Assembly (NCBI RefSeq): GCF_030403505.1
Contig: NZ_JAUEMJ010000012.1
Coordinates: 1-64,000, forward strand
DNA length: 64,000 bases
Source: Glycomyces tritici
Lineage (GTDB): Bacteria; Actinomycetota; Actinomycetes; Mycobacteriales; Micromonosporaceae
Reading direction: 5' to 3'
In this document: positions 26,283-35,529 of the stretch, one piece after another
How positions within the stretch are numbered: position 1 is the stretch's first letter
How the letters are laid out: each line of letters starts with the position of its first letter
Notes under the pieces: model-generated
Database searches by the model: none
What the model saw: the letters and a program-made list of their open reading frames with translations, nothing else
What the model was told of the DNA's origin: nothing
Made by a program: the position numbers and the translations under genes

Positions 26283-27863
26283 CTAACGGAACCTCAGGGC
26301 CGTCGGCCCCTGGATCTTCTGGCCCCGACGGGTCTTGATCGGGCCCTCGGCCAGGCGCTGCTTCAGCTCCATGGCGTACTCCGCGAGGGCCTCGATGAGG
26401 TCCGGCACGGAGGCGTTCTCCGGCTTGGCGTCCACGCGCAGACCGAACTCGGTCGCCGTGTCGGCGGTCGCCGGGCCGATGCACGCCACCACGGTGCGCT
26501 GGTGCGGCTTGCCCGCGATGCCCACGAGGTTGCGCACAGTGGACGACGAGGTGAAGAGCACCGCGTCGAACCCGCCGGACTTGATGGCGTCGCGGATGTC
26601 AGCGGCCGGCGGCGAGGCGCGCACCGTGCGGTACGCGGTGACGTCGTCGACCTCCCAGCCGCGCTCGCTCAGGCCCGAGACCAGCGTCTCGGTCGCGATG
26701 TCGGCGCGCGGCAGGAGCACCCGGCCGACCATGTCGAGGATCGGGTCGTGCGGCGGGAAGACCTCGAGCAGGCCCTCCGAGGACTGCTGCCCGGTCGGGA
26801 TCAGCTCGGGCTCGATGCCGAACTCCCGCACGGCGTTCGCGGTCGCCTCGCCGATGCAGGCGATGCGCAGCCCGCCGAACGCGCGCGCGTCCAGGCCGTG
26901 CTCCTTGAACTTCTCCCAGATCGCCTTCACCGAGTTCTGGCTGGTGAACACGATCCACGCGTACCGGCCGTCGACCAGGCCCTTGATGGCCCGCTCCATC
27001 TGGGCGGGCGTGCGCGGCGGCTCGACGGCGATCGTCGGGACCTCGCACGGGATGGCGCCGTAGGCGCGCAGGCGCTCCGACATGATGCCGGCCTGCTCCT
27101 TGGTGCGGGGGATGAGGACCTTCCAGCCGTAGAGCGGGCGACCCTCCCACCACGCGAGTTCGTGCCGGTCGTCCACGCCGGGGCCGATGGTGAGCACGAC
27201 CTGCCCGGCGTAGCCGAGCGCCGCCTCCACGAACGTGTCCACAGAGGAGGTCGTGGTGTACTCGGTCTCGCCCGTCGCGTCACCGGTCACGGCGACCGCG
27301 GTCTCGCCGGAGACCCCGCCCGCGAGCAGGATGTCGCGCAAGGAGGACAGGTCCGAGACGTCGGCGGTGACGGTGAGGCTGCCGCGCTTGATCGCGTCCG
27401 CGATCATGAGCGGCTCGATGGAGGCGATGTCGTCGATGTCGATGACCGTGCGGATCTCCCCGGGAGGCATGCCCGCGTACACGGCGACGGCCTGCGCGTG
27501 GCTCATGCCCGGGATGACCTCGAAACGGGCCTGCTCGGCGCTGGCGGCCCTGATCTCGGCCTTCGCGAGCCGGTTCGGGTACGCGTCGCCGACGATGAGG
27601 CGGGCGATGTTCTCGCCCTCGCGCGCCGCGGCGGCCATGAGCTTGCCCTGGTCGCTCGGGGAGGACTCGATGAGCTTGATCTTCGAGTCGTCGCCGTTGA
27701 GCTCCTTGGCGGTCTCGATGAGCGACTGCGGGAGCGACCGGTCGTAGTAGACCCGGTCGGCCTCGCGAATCGCGTCGAGGGCGCGCTTGGTCAGCAGTCC
27801 CGGGTCGCCTGGGCCGGTCCCGACGAAACGCACGCGGCCCACCGGCTTACGGGCACTGGTCAT
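26283..27863 (-). CDS. hemD: Fused uroporphyrinogen-III methyltransferase / uroporphyrinogen-III synthase
   Basis: Two-domain enzyme of the tetrapyrrole branch point (526 residues). Residues 8-245 are a SUMT (CobA) methyltransferase domain with [16 protein letters not shown] near the start and the SAM-contact loops [15 protein letters not shown] and AVTGDA. Residues 255-515 are HemD, which cyclises and inverts hydroxymethylbilane to uroporphyrinogen III, with [16 protein letters not shown] and [14 protein letters not shown]. The fusion is common in actinobacteria and links haem synthesis to sirohaem/cobalamin precursors. The ATG has GGAGAG just upstream and overlaps the hemC stop by 4 nt. Confidence 0.95.
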   Translation of the reverse strand: MTSARKPVGRVRFVGTGPGDPGLLTKRALDAIREADRVYYDRSLPQSLIETAKELNGDDSKIKLIESSPSDQGKLMAAAAREGENIARLIVGDAYPNRLAKAEIRAASAEQARFEVIPGMSHAQAVAVYAGMPPGEIRTVIDIDDIASIEPLMIADAIKRGSLTVTADVSDLSSLRDILLAGGVSGETAVAVTGDATGETEYTTTSSVDTFVEAALGYAGQVVLTIGPGVDDRHELAWWEGRPLYGWKVLIPRTKEQAGIMSERLRAYGAIPCEVPTIAVEPPRTPAQMERAIKGLVDGRYAWIVFTSQNSVKAIWEKFKEHGLDARAFGGLRIACIGEATANAVREFGIEPELIPTGQQSSEGLLEVFPPHDPILDMVGRVLLPRADIATETLVSGLSERGWEVDDVTAYRTVRASPPAADIRDAIKSGGFDAVLFTSSSTVRNLVGIAGKPHQRTVVACIGPATADTATEFGLRVDAKPENASVPDLIEALAEYAMELKQRLAEGPIKTRRGQKIQGPTALRFR

Positions 27864-28840
27864 GTTCTCTCCATCAACAGTCGTCTAAAGCTTGGGTCTA
27901 ACTTCAATAGTTGCTCGGCACCGGCCTCGAGGAGGTCCTCGGCCAGCGCTCGCCCCACGGCGGCGGCACGGGCGGCCAGTTCGTCGGCGCCCGCATCGCC
28001 TGTGTCAGGGAGAGCGGCGGTGGTCGAGAGCCGCTCGATGACGGAACCGTCCTCGGCACCGACGGCCCCCCGCAGATACAGGTCGACCTCGTCTGGCGAA
28101 GCGCCTTCGGCGACATCGGCGAGTGCGGCGACGGGAGCGCTGCATCCGGCTTCGAGTCGTTGCAGAAGGGCGCGTTCGGCGGCGACGACGGCCTGTGCGT
28201 ACCGGTCGTTGAGCTTACTTGAGATCCGCGCAGATGTCATGTCGGCTTTGCGGCATTCGACCGCCAATGCCCCTTGTGCTGGGGCGGGAAGCATCACTAG
28301 CGGGTCCAGGTACTCCGTGATCTCCGCCTGCCGCTCGATGCGCTTGAGGCCGGCTGCCGCGAGGATCACCCCATCGAGGTCGTCGCCGACGCGGCCGATG
28401 CGCGTGTCGATATTGCCGCGGATCGGCACGCACTCGAAGCCGCGCCCCAGGGCGTTCAGCTGCGCGATGCGCCGGGGCGAACCGGTCCCGATCCGCGCGC
28501 CCGGCCCCAGGTCGGAGAGGGTGCGGCCGTCCGAGGCGATGAGCACGTCGCGCGGATCGGCGCGCGGGGGCACACTGATGACGAGGTGCTCGGGCTGGGC
28601 CGTGGGCAGGTCCTTGTACGAGTGGACGGCGATGTCGATCTCCTCGCGCTCCAGCGCATCGCGCAGCTGGTTGACGAAGACGCCGACGCCGAGCTGGGCG
28701 ACGGGCACCGTGGTGCCGTCTCCTGTGGTCTTGATCTCGACGAGCTCGACCTGCTCCCCCGTGAGGCGCGCGATCTCGTCCGCGATCATGCCGCTCTGCG
28801 CGAGCGCGAGCTTCGATCCCCTGGTCCCGACTCGGATCAC
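27860..28840 (-). CDS. hemC: Porphobilinogen deaminase (hydroxymethylbilane synthase)
   Basis: Assembles four porphobilinogens into hydroxymethylbilane. The 326 residues show IRVGTRGSKLALAQ at the start, the catalytic and substrate-binding segments HSYKDLPTAQP and GTGSPRRIAQL, RGNIDTRI, and the cofactor-attaching Cys in LEAGCSAPVAAL. The start is GTG with GGAAACC upstream. It lies 47 nt downstream of hemA and overlaps hemD by 4 nt. Confidence 0.97.
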   Translation of the reverse strand: MIRVGTRGSKLALAQSGMIADEIARLTGEQVELVEIKTTGDGTTVPVAQLGVGVFVNQLRDALEREEIDIAVHSYKDLPTAQPEHLVISVPPRADPRDVLIASDGRTLSDLGPGARIGTGSPRRIAQLNALGRGFECVPIRGNIDTRIGRVGDDLDGVILAAAGLKRIERQAEITEYLDPLVMLPAPAQGALAVECRKADMTSARISSKLNDRYAQAVVAAERALLQRLEAGCSAPVAALADVAEGASPDEVDLYLRGAVGAEDGSVIERLSTTAALPDTGDAGADELAARAAAVGRALAEDLLEAGAEQLLKLDPSFRRLLMERT

Positions 28841-28887
28841 AGGTGGTTTCCCTTCCTAAGGCCGGCGGCGCGAAGCGCTCCGGGCTG

Positions 28888-30261
28888 CTATGGGGCGGTG
28901 CCGAGGGTCTTGCCTGCTTCGGCCGCGAGGACCGGATTGACTTTGAGGGCTTCCGCGAGGTCGCCGCTCTGCGGTTCGGCGACGGCGGCCGCGTCGAGCG
29001 CGAACAGGTCGCGCAGGGCGCGCGCGTAGTCGGGCGCACCGGGCTGGCCGGCGAGCTCGCGGACGCGGACGGTGGGCTCGTGGAGGAGCCGCTGCACCAC
29101 GCGGTGCACGGTGCGGGCGACCTCGGCGCGCTGGTCGTCGGTGAAGTCGCCGCGGCGGGCGACGCGGGAGAGCTCGGCCTCGACGATGTCGGCGGCGGCC
29201 GAGCGCAGGGCGGCCACGGTGGGGGTGACGGCGTCGGCGCGCAGGCTCTCGTTGTAGGCCGCGATCTCCTCGGCGAGGAGCGCCTCGACTTCGGCGAGGG
29301 TGTCGGCGGCGGCGCCGGCGGCGTCGGCGCGCTGGATCTCGGCGATGTCGATGACGTGCACGCCCTCGAGGCGCGACACCTCCTCGGCGACGTCCTTGGG
29401 GAGGGCGAGGTCGCAGACGACGAGCGGCGCGGTGCGGCCGGCGAGGTGGGCGGCGCGCAGGACCGGCTCGGGCGAGGAGGTCGCGCACACGAGCAGGTCC
29501 ACTTGCGCGGCAAGGGAGGTGAGGTCGTCGTAGGCGGCGGTCTCGGCGTCCCAGACGGCGGCGAGCCGCTCGGCCTTCTCGCGGTCGCGGTTGGCGACCT
29601 TGAGGGACTTGACGCCCGAGCGCGCGAGGGTCGCGGTGGCGAGGCTGCCCATGGCGCCGGCGCCGACGACGGCGGCGCGGGCCTGGGAGAGGCCGTTGGC
29701 GAACCCGGTGCGGGCCAGTTCGCGCTCGGCGAGTTCGAGGGCGGCGGTGACGACGGAGGGCGCGGCGGCGTCCACGTCGGTCTCGGCGTGGATCCGCTTG
29801 CCCACGCGCAGGGCCTGCTGGAACAGCTCGTGGAGGTGGCGCCCGACCTGGTCGGCCTCGCGCGCGGTCTCGTAGGCGTCGCGCAGCTGGCCGAGGATCT
29901 GGGGCTCGCCCGCGACCATGGAGTCGAGGCCCGCGGCGACCCGGAAGGCGTGGGCGGCGGCGTCGGCGCCGTGGCGCACGTACCCGCAGGAGGCGAAGTC
30001 GAGCTCGGCTTCGGCGTCGCTCAGGCCCCACACGCGGTGGAGCTCGTCGACGATCGCGGAGAGGCCTCCGTGGAAGGTGGCGGCGGTGGCATACACCTCG
30101 ACGCGGTTGCAGGTCGAGAGCACGACGGCTTCGCGGACCTCGCCGCCGCCGCTCAGGAGCGAGCGCGCGAGGTCGGCGGCGGCCTCGGGGCCCACCGCGA
30201 GCCGTTCCAGGGTCTCCACCGCGGCACTGCGGTGCGAGATGCCCACTACCAGGAGGTTCAC
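28888..30261 (-). CDS. hemA: Glutamyl-tRNA reductase
   Basis: NADPH-dependent enzyme that reduces glutamyl-tRNA to glutamate-1-semialdehyde, the entry step of C5 tetrapyrrole synthesis. The 457 residues start VNLLVVGISHRSAAVE and include the nucleophilic Cys in LSTCNRVEVY, the catalytic His region GEPQILGQLRDAY, and the NADPH site VVGAGAMGSLATATL. A C-terminal dimerisation domain completes it. The start is GTG, with a purine-rich but modest ribosome site. It lies 62 bp downstream of rex. Confidence 0.97.
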   Translation of the reverse strand: MNLLVVGISHRSAAVETLERLAVGPEAAADLARSLLSGGGEVREAVVLSTCNRVEVYATAATFHGGLSAIVDELHRVWGLSDAEAELDFASCGYVRHGADAAAHAFRVAAGLDSMVAGEPQILGQLRDAYETAREADQVGRHLHELFQQALRVGKRIHAETDVDAAAPSVVTAALELAERELARTGFANGLSQARAAVVGAGAMGSLATATLARSGVKSLKVANRDREKAERLAAVWDAETAAYDDLTSLAAQVDLLVCATSSPEPVLRAAHLAGRTAPLVVCDLALPKDVAEEVSRLEGVHVIDIAEIQRADAAGAAADTLAEVEALLAEEIAAYNESLRADAVTPTVAALRSAAADIVEAELSRVARRGDFTDDQRAEVARTVHRVVQRLLHEPTVRVRELAGQPGAPDYARALRDLFALDAAAVAEPQSGDLAEALKVNPVLAAEAGKTLGTAP

Positions 30262-30294
30262 TTCACCGTTCCCGTCTCTCGGCCGTGCTCTTCA

Positions 30295-30347
30295 CGTCCC
30301 CGCAAGCGGTCGACGTGCCTCATCTACGTCTCCGCGAGCGGTCGACG
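30295..30347 (-). repeat. Two tandem ~32-bp units across the rex stop codon
   Basis: CGTCGACCGCTCGCGGAGAC (start of unit 30327-30347) recurs with two changes at 30295-30315. The period is 32 bp and the rex TAG lies between the copies. It resembles the 3'-end duplications behind amrB. Confidence 0.6.
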
Positions 30348-31061
30348 CGACTGCTGCTTGACGTCTGTGTTCGTCCGGCCGATGGTCTTGTGGTGTTCGT
30401 GGAAGGAGAGGATCTGCAGCTCGACGGCCAGGTCGACCTTGCGGACCGCCACACCTTGCGGCACGGCGAGAACACATGGCGCGAAGTTGAGAATGCTTGT
30501 GACACCAGCATCTACGAGGAGGTCGGCCACGTGTTGGGCGGCCGCGCCGGGTGTGGCGATGACCCCTATGTTGATGCCTTCGTCACGTATCGCGCCTGCC
30601 AGCAGCGCCACATCGCGCACCAGGATCCCGTCCAGGTCCTTCCCTATGATGCCCGGGTCGGCGTCGAAGAGGCCAACGATGTCGAAGCCTCGTTCGGAGA
30701 ATCCGGGGTACCTGGCCAGGGCTTGGCCCAAGTGACCCAGGCCGATGATGGCCACGCGGGAGTCTTTCGTGAGTCCGAGCACACCCGCGATGTAGGCGGC
30801 GAGCGCGGCCACGTTGTAGCCGACGCCGCGCATCCCGGAGGCCCCGAGCTGGGAGAGGTCCTTGCGGAGCATCGCCGAGTTCACGCCCGTGGCGGCGGCG
30901 AGGGTTTCGGAGGAGACGGTCTCGACGCCGGCTTCGCCCAGCGAGCTCAGCGCCCGCAGGTACTCGGGCAGGCGCCTGACCGTCGCGGCCGGGAGGTCGG
31001 CGGCCGTTGCGGAAGGGCCGCTGGGGGCCCGGTGGTCAGTGCCTTCGCCGGTGGTCGTCAA
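30324..31061 (-). CDS. rex: Redox-sensing transcriptional repressor Rex
   Basis: Repressor that reads the NADH/NAD+ ratio and controls respiratory genes. The N-terminal winged helix (TVRRLPEYLRALSSL, then GVNSAMLRKDLSQLG) is followed by a Rossmann NAD(H) domain with IIGLGHLGQALARYPGF and FDADPGIIG. A TTG start at 31061 is proposed because GGAG lies 8 nt upstream, giving 245 residues; a longer ATG frame from 31112 has no such site. The rex-hemA order matches Streptomyces, where Rex controls the operon. I looked for the Rex operator (TTGTGAA-N4-TTCACAA type) in the upstream gap and did not find one. Confidence 0.95.
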   Translation of the reverse strand: MTTTGEGTDHRAPSGPSATAADLPAATVRRLPEYLRALSSLGEAGVETVSSETLAAATGVNSAMLRKDLSQLGASGMRGVGYNVAALAAYIAGVLGLTKDSRVAIIGLGHLGQALARYPGFSERGFDIVGLFDADPGIIGKDLDGILVRDVALLAGAIRDEGINIGVIATPGAAAQHVADLLVDAGVTSILNFAPCVLAVPQGVAVRKVDLAVELQILSFHEHHKTIGRTNTDVKQQSRRPLAET

Positions 31062-31200
31062 TGGTGGAACTCCAGGTCCGCTAGTCCCGCGCCGCCGTTC
31101 ACCGGCGCGCAACCCAGCTTAGGAGGTGGACCGTGCGCGAGCTCGCACAGGCGGCGCTAACCTGCGCCGGACGCGACTCGGCGGCTCGCGGGACCGGTGC

Positions 31201-31239
31201 GGTACACCCCCGTAACACTGGGCGAAGCCCAGCTGTACC
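31201..31239. promoter_or_regulatory. Nested inverted repeats upstream of rex
   Basis: GGTACA...TGTACC encloses CTGGGC-GAA-GCCCAG (31218-31232), about 140 bp upstream of rex. This could be a cruciform operator or a hairpin; no binding protein is suggested by the sequence. Confidence 0.3.
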
Positions 31240-31340
31240 GATAGCCGGTTGTTCCCGGCGAGCCGCCGTCTGGATTGATTTTGCCCTAAAAGACCGCTGA
31301 TGCCCGTAAATCAATATTTTTCGGCGCGTCGTCCTCGGGA

Positions 31341-31589
31341 TCACGAATTCGAGGAAGCCTCGAGATCGCGCGTGAGGCGCGGCACGTCGACGTCCCAGTA
31401 GCTGTGCTCGCGGCCGTCGAGCAGCACCACGGGGAGCCGATCGCCGTATTCGCGCGCCAACGCAGCGTCATCGGCGACGTCCACCTCGGTGAAGCCGAGG
31501 CCCGCCGCGCGCGCCACCCGGTCGAGATCGGCGCGCGCCGCCCCGCACAGATGGCAATCCCTTGTAGTCAGCAGCGTCAGCCTGTTCAC
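31341..31589 (-). CDS. Glutaredoxin-like (DUF836-type) protein
   Basis: Small thioredoxin-fold protein of 82 residues with one CxxC: LTTRDCHLCGAARADL near the N-terminus, and a cis-Pro-like LPVVLLDGREH. The GTG at 31589 follows a GGGAGGGAG ribosome site; an ATG at 31634 is in frame but not needed. It is probably a cytoplasmic thiol-disulfide or mycoredoxin-like protein. The position between rex and bldN is conserved in Streptomyces. Confidence 0.8.
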   Translation of the reverse strand: MNRLTLLTTRDCHLCGAARADLDRVARAAGLGFTEVDVADDAALAREYGDRLPVVLLDGREHSYWDVDVPRLTRDLEASSNS

Positions 31590-31914
31590 CCTGCTCCCTC
31601 CCTGGATCAGAAGATCGCACAATCTGTGCGACACCCTCCGTCATTCCTCGATCACTATTGAGCCAGAACCGGTCCGCGAACGCGGACCTCCAAACATTTG
31701 GGGAGGTAATGGTGGGATTCCGCCCCCGCGAAGAAGGGTACGTCGGTGCGCCGGGCGAGCGCCGACATCACCCGCAGTCAAGCCGTCACCGAACGCGACA
31801 CGCCGAACGCAAATCCGCGTCGGCGGCCTTCCTGATTTCTAGACTCAGGCGGGTCAGTCCCTGCGGGACCCGATCGCATGACTCGGCCCGACCCCTCACA
31901 CGAGGAGGCCACTA
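31590..31914. other. Upstream region of bldN
   Basis: 325 bp between the divergent glutaredoxin-like gene and bldN. It contains an imperfect palindrome, CCTCCAAA-CA-TTTGGGGAGG (31687-31706), of unknown meaning. I could not identify a convincing BldD operator. Confidence 0.4.
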
Positions 31915-32760
31915 GTGCCCGGTATTGCACCAGCAATGGTGACGAACTACGCGAACCGCCACACCGCAACGCTCACAGCAGAATTCGCCCCTTACCTGAA
32001 CGCCACCGCCATCGCCGACGCCCTGACCCGGCTGCCCGCCCCGACCTTCGAGCGGCTCCGGCAGGCCGTCTGGACGGTCCTGAGCCTCGACACCGGCACC
32101 GCCGAGCAGCACCACGTGCGCTCCGGCGCCGGCGCCGCGGGCGGGGCCACCGAGGCCGCCGGCCCCGACCAGCACGACCCGAGCACCGACCAGGTCGACG
32201 GCGACGAAGTGGCCGACCTGGTGGCGCGCGCCCAGGACGGCGACCCGGGCGCCTTCGGCGAGATCTACGACCGCTACAGCGAGACGGTCTACCGCTACAT
32301 CTACTTCCGCGTGAACAACGCCCAACTGGCCGAGGACCTCGCCTCCGAGACCTTCCTGCGGGCGCTGCGCCGCATCTCCAGCTTCAGCTGGCAGGGCCGG
32401 GCCTTCGGGGCCTGGCTGGTGACGATCGCGCGGAACCTGGTCGTCGACCACTTCAAGTCGGGCCGCTACCGGCTCGAGATCGTCAAGCCCGACGTCCTGG
32501 GGACCGACTCCCCCGAGACGGACCCGACCACCTCCCCCGAGACCGCCGCGCTGGAGAAGCTCACCAACGCCACCCTCCTGACCGCGGTCAAGAAGCTCAA
32601 CCCCGACCAGCAGGAGTGCATCGTCCTGCGGTTCCTCCAGGGGTTCACCGTCGCCGAGACCGCCCGCACCATGGGCAAGAACGAAGGCGCGGTCAAGGCC
32701 CTGCAGTACCGGGCCGTGCGCACCCTCGCCCGGCTGCTGCCGGACGGCTTCCGAGGTTGA
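31915..32760 (+). CDS. bldN: ECF sigma factor of the BldN type with N-terminal extension
   Basis: RNA polymerase sigma factor. In Streptomyces, BldN drives genes for aerial mycelium formation and sporulation. Residues about 100-281 are a standard ECF factor: sigma-2 (GAFGEIYDRYSETVYRYIYF, then AEDLASETFLRAL and the DNA-reading FGAWLVTIARNLVVDHF) and sigma-4 (LNPDQQECIVLRFLQGFTVA, then EGAVKALQYRAVRTL). The first ~95 residues are an extension like the pro-sequence of Streptomyces BldN, which is removed by proteolysis. The GTG start has GAGGAGG 7 nt upstream. The next gene encodes an RsbN-like anti-sigma factor and the neighbourhood matches Streptomyces, which supports the assignment. Confidence 0.88.
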   Translation: MPGIAPAMVTNYANRHTATLTAEFAPYLNATAIADALTRLPAPTFERLRQAVWTVLSLDTGTAEQHHVRSGAGAAGGATEAAGPDQHDPSTDQVDGDEVADLVARAQDGDPGAFGEIYDRYSETVYRYIYFRVNNAQLAEDLASETFLRALRRISSFSWQGRAFGAWLVTIARNLVVDHFKSGRYRLEIVKPDVLGTDSPETDPTTSPETAALEKLTNATLLTAVKKLNPDQQECIVLRFLQGFTVAETARTMGKNEGAVKALQYRAVRTLARLLPDGFRG

Positions 32761-33007
32761 GGTAGGCGTTTCCGATCCCTTTTCCTTCTCCTCTCCTTCC
32801 TTCTCCGACGGCTCAGGCTGCTGTCGGAAACTCGACAAAAACCCGTCTCCGCGGGCACCGACCCGCGAACCCGTCATCAGCGATCCGCCGGGCCCTACCC
32901 GGCCGGACCGACACTGCCAGGTCAGGGCCGTTCACCGGTCCTCTACCGCCGTGGAATCGAGCCGCGAGGCGGACAAAGTGGTCCGCGTCGCAAGGTTCTC
33001 GGCGAAC
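32761..33007. other. bldN-rsbN intergenic region
   Basis: About 250 bp with a pyrimidine-rich stretch and a modest hairpin (CCGACGGC/GCTGTCGG, 32804-32826) that may end the bldN mRNA. No small gene was recognised. Confidence 0.4.
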
Positions 33008-33036
33008 CGTAACCTCAGGGGCTACTCGTGCGTTGT
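33008..33036 (+). promoter_or_regulatory. BldN-type promoter of rsbN
   Basis: CGTAAC (33008-33013), 17-bp spacer, CGTTGT (33031-33036). The sigma-BldN consensus known from Streptomyces is CGTAAC and CGTTGA, so this differs at one base. It would place rsbN under its own sigma factor, a feedback loop. Confidence 0.7.
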
Positions 33037-33082
33037 TCTCAGTACAGGAGCAGGATCCATGCAGTGAGAGGGGGTGTGCCCG

Positions 33083-34270
33083 GTGACTTTGAACCCTATG
33101 GAGCGCCGCCGCGCGGAGGAATTCGCACGGCTGCTTGACTCCGAGGAACCCTCCCTCCCTCACCAGCACAGGGCTGACACATCGGCCGCGACAGTGCACA
33201 TCGACACCGCGGAAGCGTTCGCCGAACTCGTCGGCGTCACCGAACGGCTCGGCGGTCTCGGCGAGCAGCTCATGGCCGCGAGCCGGCCGTCGCAGCACTG
33301 GCAGGACGCCACCAGGCGGCGGCTCATGGCCGTCGCCGCGGAAGAGGGCATCGGCGTCACCGCCCGGGCCCGCGCCAGCGCCGTCGTGCCCGACACCAAA
33401 CGGGCCCCGGTGCTGGACGACATGTTCCCGCGCCGCCCCCGCGGCGGGCGCCGCCTCGCGATCGTGGCGGCCCTGCTCACCGGCACCGTGGCCGTCTCCG
33501 GGGTCTCAGCGGCCTCGGGGGACGCGCTGCCGGGCGAGACGCTCTACGGCGTCAAGCGCTCCACCGAGAAGGCGCAGCTCGCACTGGCGGGCAACGACCT
33601 CGGGCGGGCGCAGCTGTACCTGGAGTTCGCGCGCACGCGCATCCAGGAGGCCTCCGAGGTCGTCGGCGACGACGCGGCGGTCGCCACCGCTTTGAGCGAC
33701 GCCACGGGCGAACTGCGCAGCGGCACCGCGCTGCTGGGCGCGATCGCAGTGGAGAGTGGCGATCCGGCACCCCTCGACTACATCGACCTGTTCACCAACG
33801 AGCACCGCTGGGTGCTCGAGGACCTGGTGGCCGAGCTCGACGGCGAGGCCCTGACGGCCGGCGAGGAGCTGGTCGCGGTGCTCGAGGGCGCGGCGGTCCG
33901 CTCGGTGGAGCTGCGCGGCGCGCTCGACTGCACCGAGGCCGGCGGCGAGACCGACGCGCTGGGCCCGATCCCGGGCTCGTGCGCGAAGGACTCCATGGAC
34001 GCGACGACCCCGGTCGAGCCGAGCGGTGCCGAAGGCGCCGAGAGCGGTGCGGTCGAGACCGACGGGGGCGATGCGGCGACCGGCGGGACCGACGGCGAGT
34101 CGGAGCCCGCTGCGGGCGGGGAGCCCGCCGGGAGCGCCGAGGAGCCGCGGACGGACCCGACCACGGGCGGCGCGAGCGACCCGGCGACCACCGGTGAGCC
34201 GAGCAGCGAGCCCGAGGGCGAGGACGTCCTGGGCGAATTGACCGGGATCCTCTCGGATTTGTTCGAGTAA
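33083..34270 (+). CDS. rsbN: RsbN-like anti-sigma factor with DUF5667 domain
   Basis: Single-pass membrane protein expected to hold the BldN-like sigma factor inactive. From the GTG at 33083 (AGGGGG 8 nt upstream) it has 395 residues. The cytoplasmic part (about 1-115, ERRRAEEFARLLDSEE onward) would bind sigma. One membrane segment follows the basic RPRGGRR (LAIVAALLTGTVAVSGVSAA, about 122-141). The outside part carries the DUF5667 signature GDALPGETLYGVKRSTEKAQ, then a long Glu/Gly/Thr-rich acidic tail (about 290-380). A hairpin terminator follows. Confidence 0.85.
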   Translation: MTLNPMERRRAEEFARLLDSEEPSLPHQHRADTSAATVHIDTAEAFAELVGVTERLGGLGEQLMAASRPSQHWQDATRRRLMAVAAEEGIGVTARARASAVVPDTKRAPVLDDMFPRRPRGGRRLAIVAALLTGTVAVSGVSAASGDALPGETLYGVKRSTEKAQLALAGNDLGRAQLYLEFARTRIQEASEVVGDDAAVATALSDATGELRSGTALLGAIAVESGDPAPLDYIDLFTNEHRWVLEDLVAELDGEALTAGEELVAVLEGAAVRSVELRGALDCTEAGGETDALGPIPGSCAKDSMDATTPVEPSGAEGAESGAVETDGGDAATGGTDGESEPAAGGEPAGSAEEPRTDPTTGGASDPATTGEPSSEPEGEDVLGELTGILSDLFE

Positions 34271-34340
34271 CTTGGCGCCCTTCGGGGTACGCCGTATCGG
34301 GCCGATGTCGGCCCGGCAGTGATGCAAGGTGTGGAGTAAC

Positions 34341-34370
34341 GGGCCGGGACGTCGAGAGGCGTCCCGGCCC
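34341..34370 (+). terminator. Terminator hairpin behind rsbN
   Basis: Stem GGGCCGGGACG / CGTCCCGGCCC with an 8-nt loop, about 70 bp after the rsbN stop. No T-run follows. Confidence 0.65.
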
Positions 34371-34588
34371 GCCGCCTTGTGTGCTGCGGGCCGTATACCG
34401 TCCCTGACCCCCACCCGCCCTGGGGACCGTCGTCACCACGACGGCGCGGGGGTACGACACGACGAGGGGGTCGCGGAGCACATGTCGCCCGAAAGGGAAC
34501 GCACGCAGCGTTGGCCGTATAACCAGGGCCACACTGGAAATTCATCGAGCTCGCGTCCTGGCGTTACAGGGCGTCTGCCTGAGGCTTG
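34371..34588. other. Intergenic region before the HAD phosphatase gene
   Basis: Beyond the rsbN terminator I see no gene here. It ends in the promoter of the HAD gene. Confidence 0.4.
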
Positions 34589-34594
34589 TAGGCT
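34589..34594 (+). promoter_or_regulatory. -10 box for leaderless HAD-phosphatase mRNA
   Basis: TAGGCT ends 6 nt before the GTG start at 34601. Confidence 0.5.
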
Positions 34595-34600
34595 TTTAGA

Positions 34601-35491
34601 GTGTCTGAGATCGAGGCTTCCTCCACCGCCTCCGCCGCGCCCCTTCCGAGAACCGCGCAGGCCGGCGGCTCCGCGCTGACCCATTCCGTCGTCGTCGAGC
34701 CCGCCGCACCGGGCGACGACGAGCTCGCCCACCGCCCCACCGCCGCCTTCTTCGACGTCGACAACACCCTCATGCACGGAGCCTCCACGTACTGGCTCGC
34801 GCGCGCCCTCTCCAAGCACGGGGTGCTCTCGGGCCGCGACATCCTCAGCTTCGCCTGGAAGCAGGCCCGCTTCAAGTTCGGCGCCGAGAACCACGGGCAC
34901 ATCTCCTCCGTCAAGTCCTCCGCGCTCGAGCTCGTCGCCGGGTTCCCGGTCTCGGAGATGAAGGCCGTCTGCGAAGAGGTCGTCGACCGCGACATCTCCC
35001 CGCGCATCCTCGCTCCGGTGCGGCGGATCGCCGAACGCCACCTCGAGGCCGACCAGGAGGTGTGGCTCGTGACGGCCAGCCCGGTCGAGCTCGCCGGGGT
35101 CCTCGCCTCGCGGCTGGGCCTGACCGGGGCGCTCGGCACGATCGCCGAGGTCGAGGAGGGCTGCTACACCGGCCGCCTCGTCGGCGACCTCATGCACGGC
35201 CCCGCGAAGGCGGACGGCATCGCCGAGCTCGCCGCCGAGCGCGGCTTCGACCTCGAGCGGTGCACCGCCTACTCGGACTCGGCGAACGACCTGCCGATGC
35301 TGCGCAAGGTGGGGCGCGCCATCGCCGTCAACCCGGACACGCGCCTCGCCCGCCAGGCCCGCCACTACGGCTGGCCCGTCCTCGACTTCCGGCGCGGGCG
35401 CCGCGCCGCGAAGCTCGCACTGCCGACCGCGGCCGCCGCCGGGGTGGGCGCCGGCCTGCTGTACCTGTACAAGTCCCGCGAGCGGGACTAG
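34601..35491 (+). CDS. HAD-superfamily IB phosphatase (SerB-like)
   Basis: Predicted phosphomonoesterase, 296 residues. HAD motif I is AAFFDVDNTLMHG (about residue 48) with a DxD; motif II is VTAS, motif III the Lys of GPAKADGIAEL, and motif IV AYSDSANDLPML. The helical cap between motifs I and II is the class I type shared with phosphoserine phosphatase and CicA. A C-terminal hydrophobic stretch (KLALPTAAAAGVGAGLLYLY) may anchor it at the membrane. The gene follows rsbN, as HAD genes do beside bldN in Streptomyces. The substrate is unknown. Confidence 0.88.
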   Translation: MSEIEASSTASAAPLPRTAQAGGSALTHSVVVEPAAPGDDELAHRPTAAFFDVDNTLMHGASTYWLARALSKHGVLSGRDILSFAWKQARFKFGAENHGHISSVKSSALELVAGFPVSEMKAVCEEVVDRDISPRILAPVRRIAERHLEADQEVWLVTASPVELAGVLASRLGLTGALGTIAEVEEGCYTGRLVGDLMHGPAKADGIAELAAERGFDLERCTAYSDSANDLPMLRKVGRAIAVNPDTRLARQARHYGWPVLDFRRGRRAAKLALPTAAAAGVGAGLLYLYKSRERD

Positions 35492-35529
35492 GCGCACCCG
35501 GCCGCGGCCGGCGGAACACGAAGAGGCGA

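Noticed and set aside
31211..31237. CGTAAC near 31211 as a BldN promoter
   Set aside because: No CGTTG-like -10 lies 16-17 bp downstream in the right orientation; the spacing region is instead the CTGGGC/GCCCAG hairpin.
31062..31340. Rex operator upstream of rex
   Set aside because: I looked for a TTGTGAA-N4-TTCACAA-type palindrome and found none; the nested repeats at 31201-31239 do not match.
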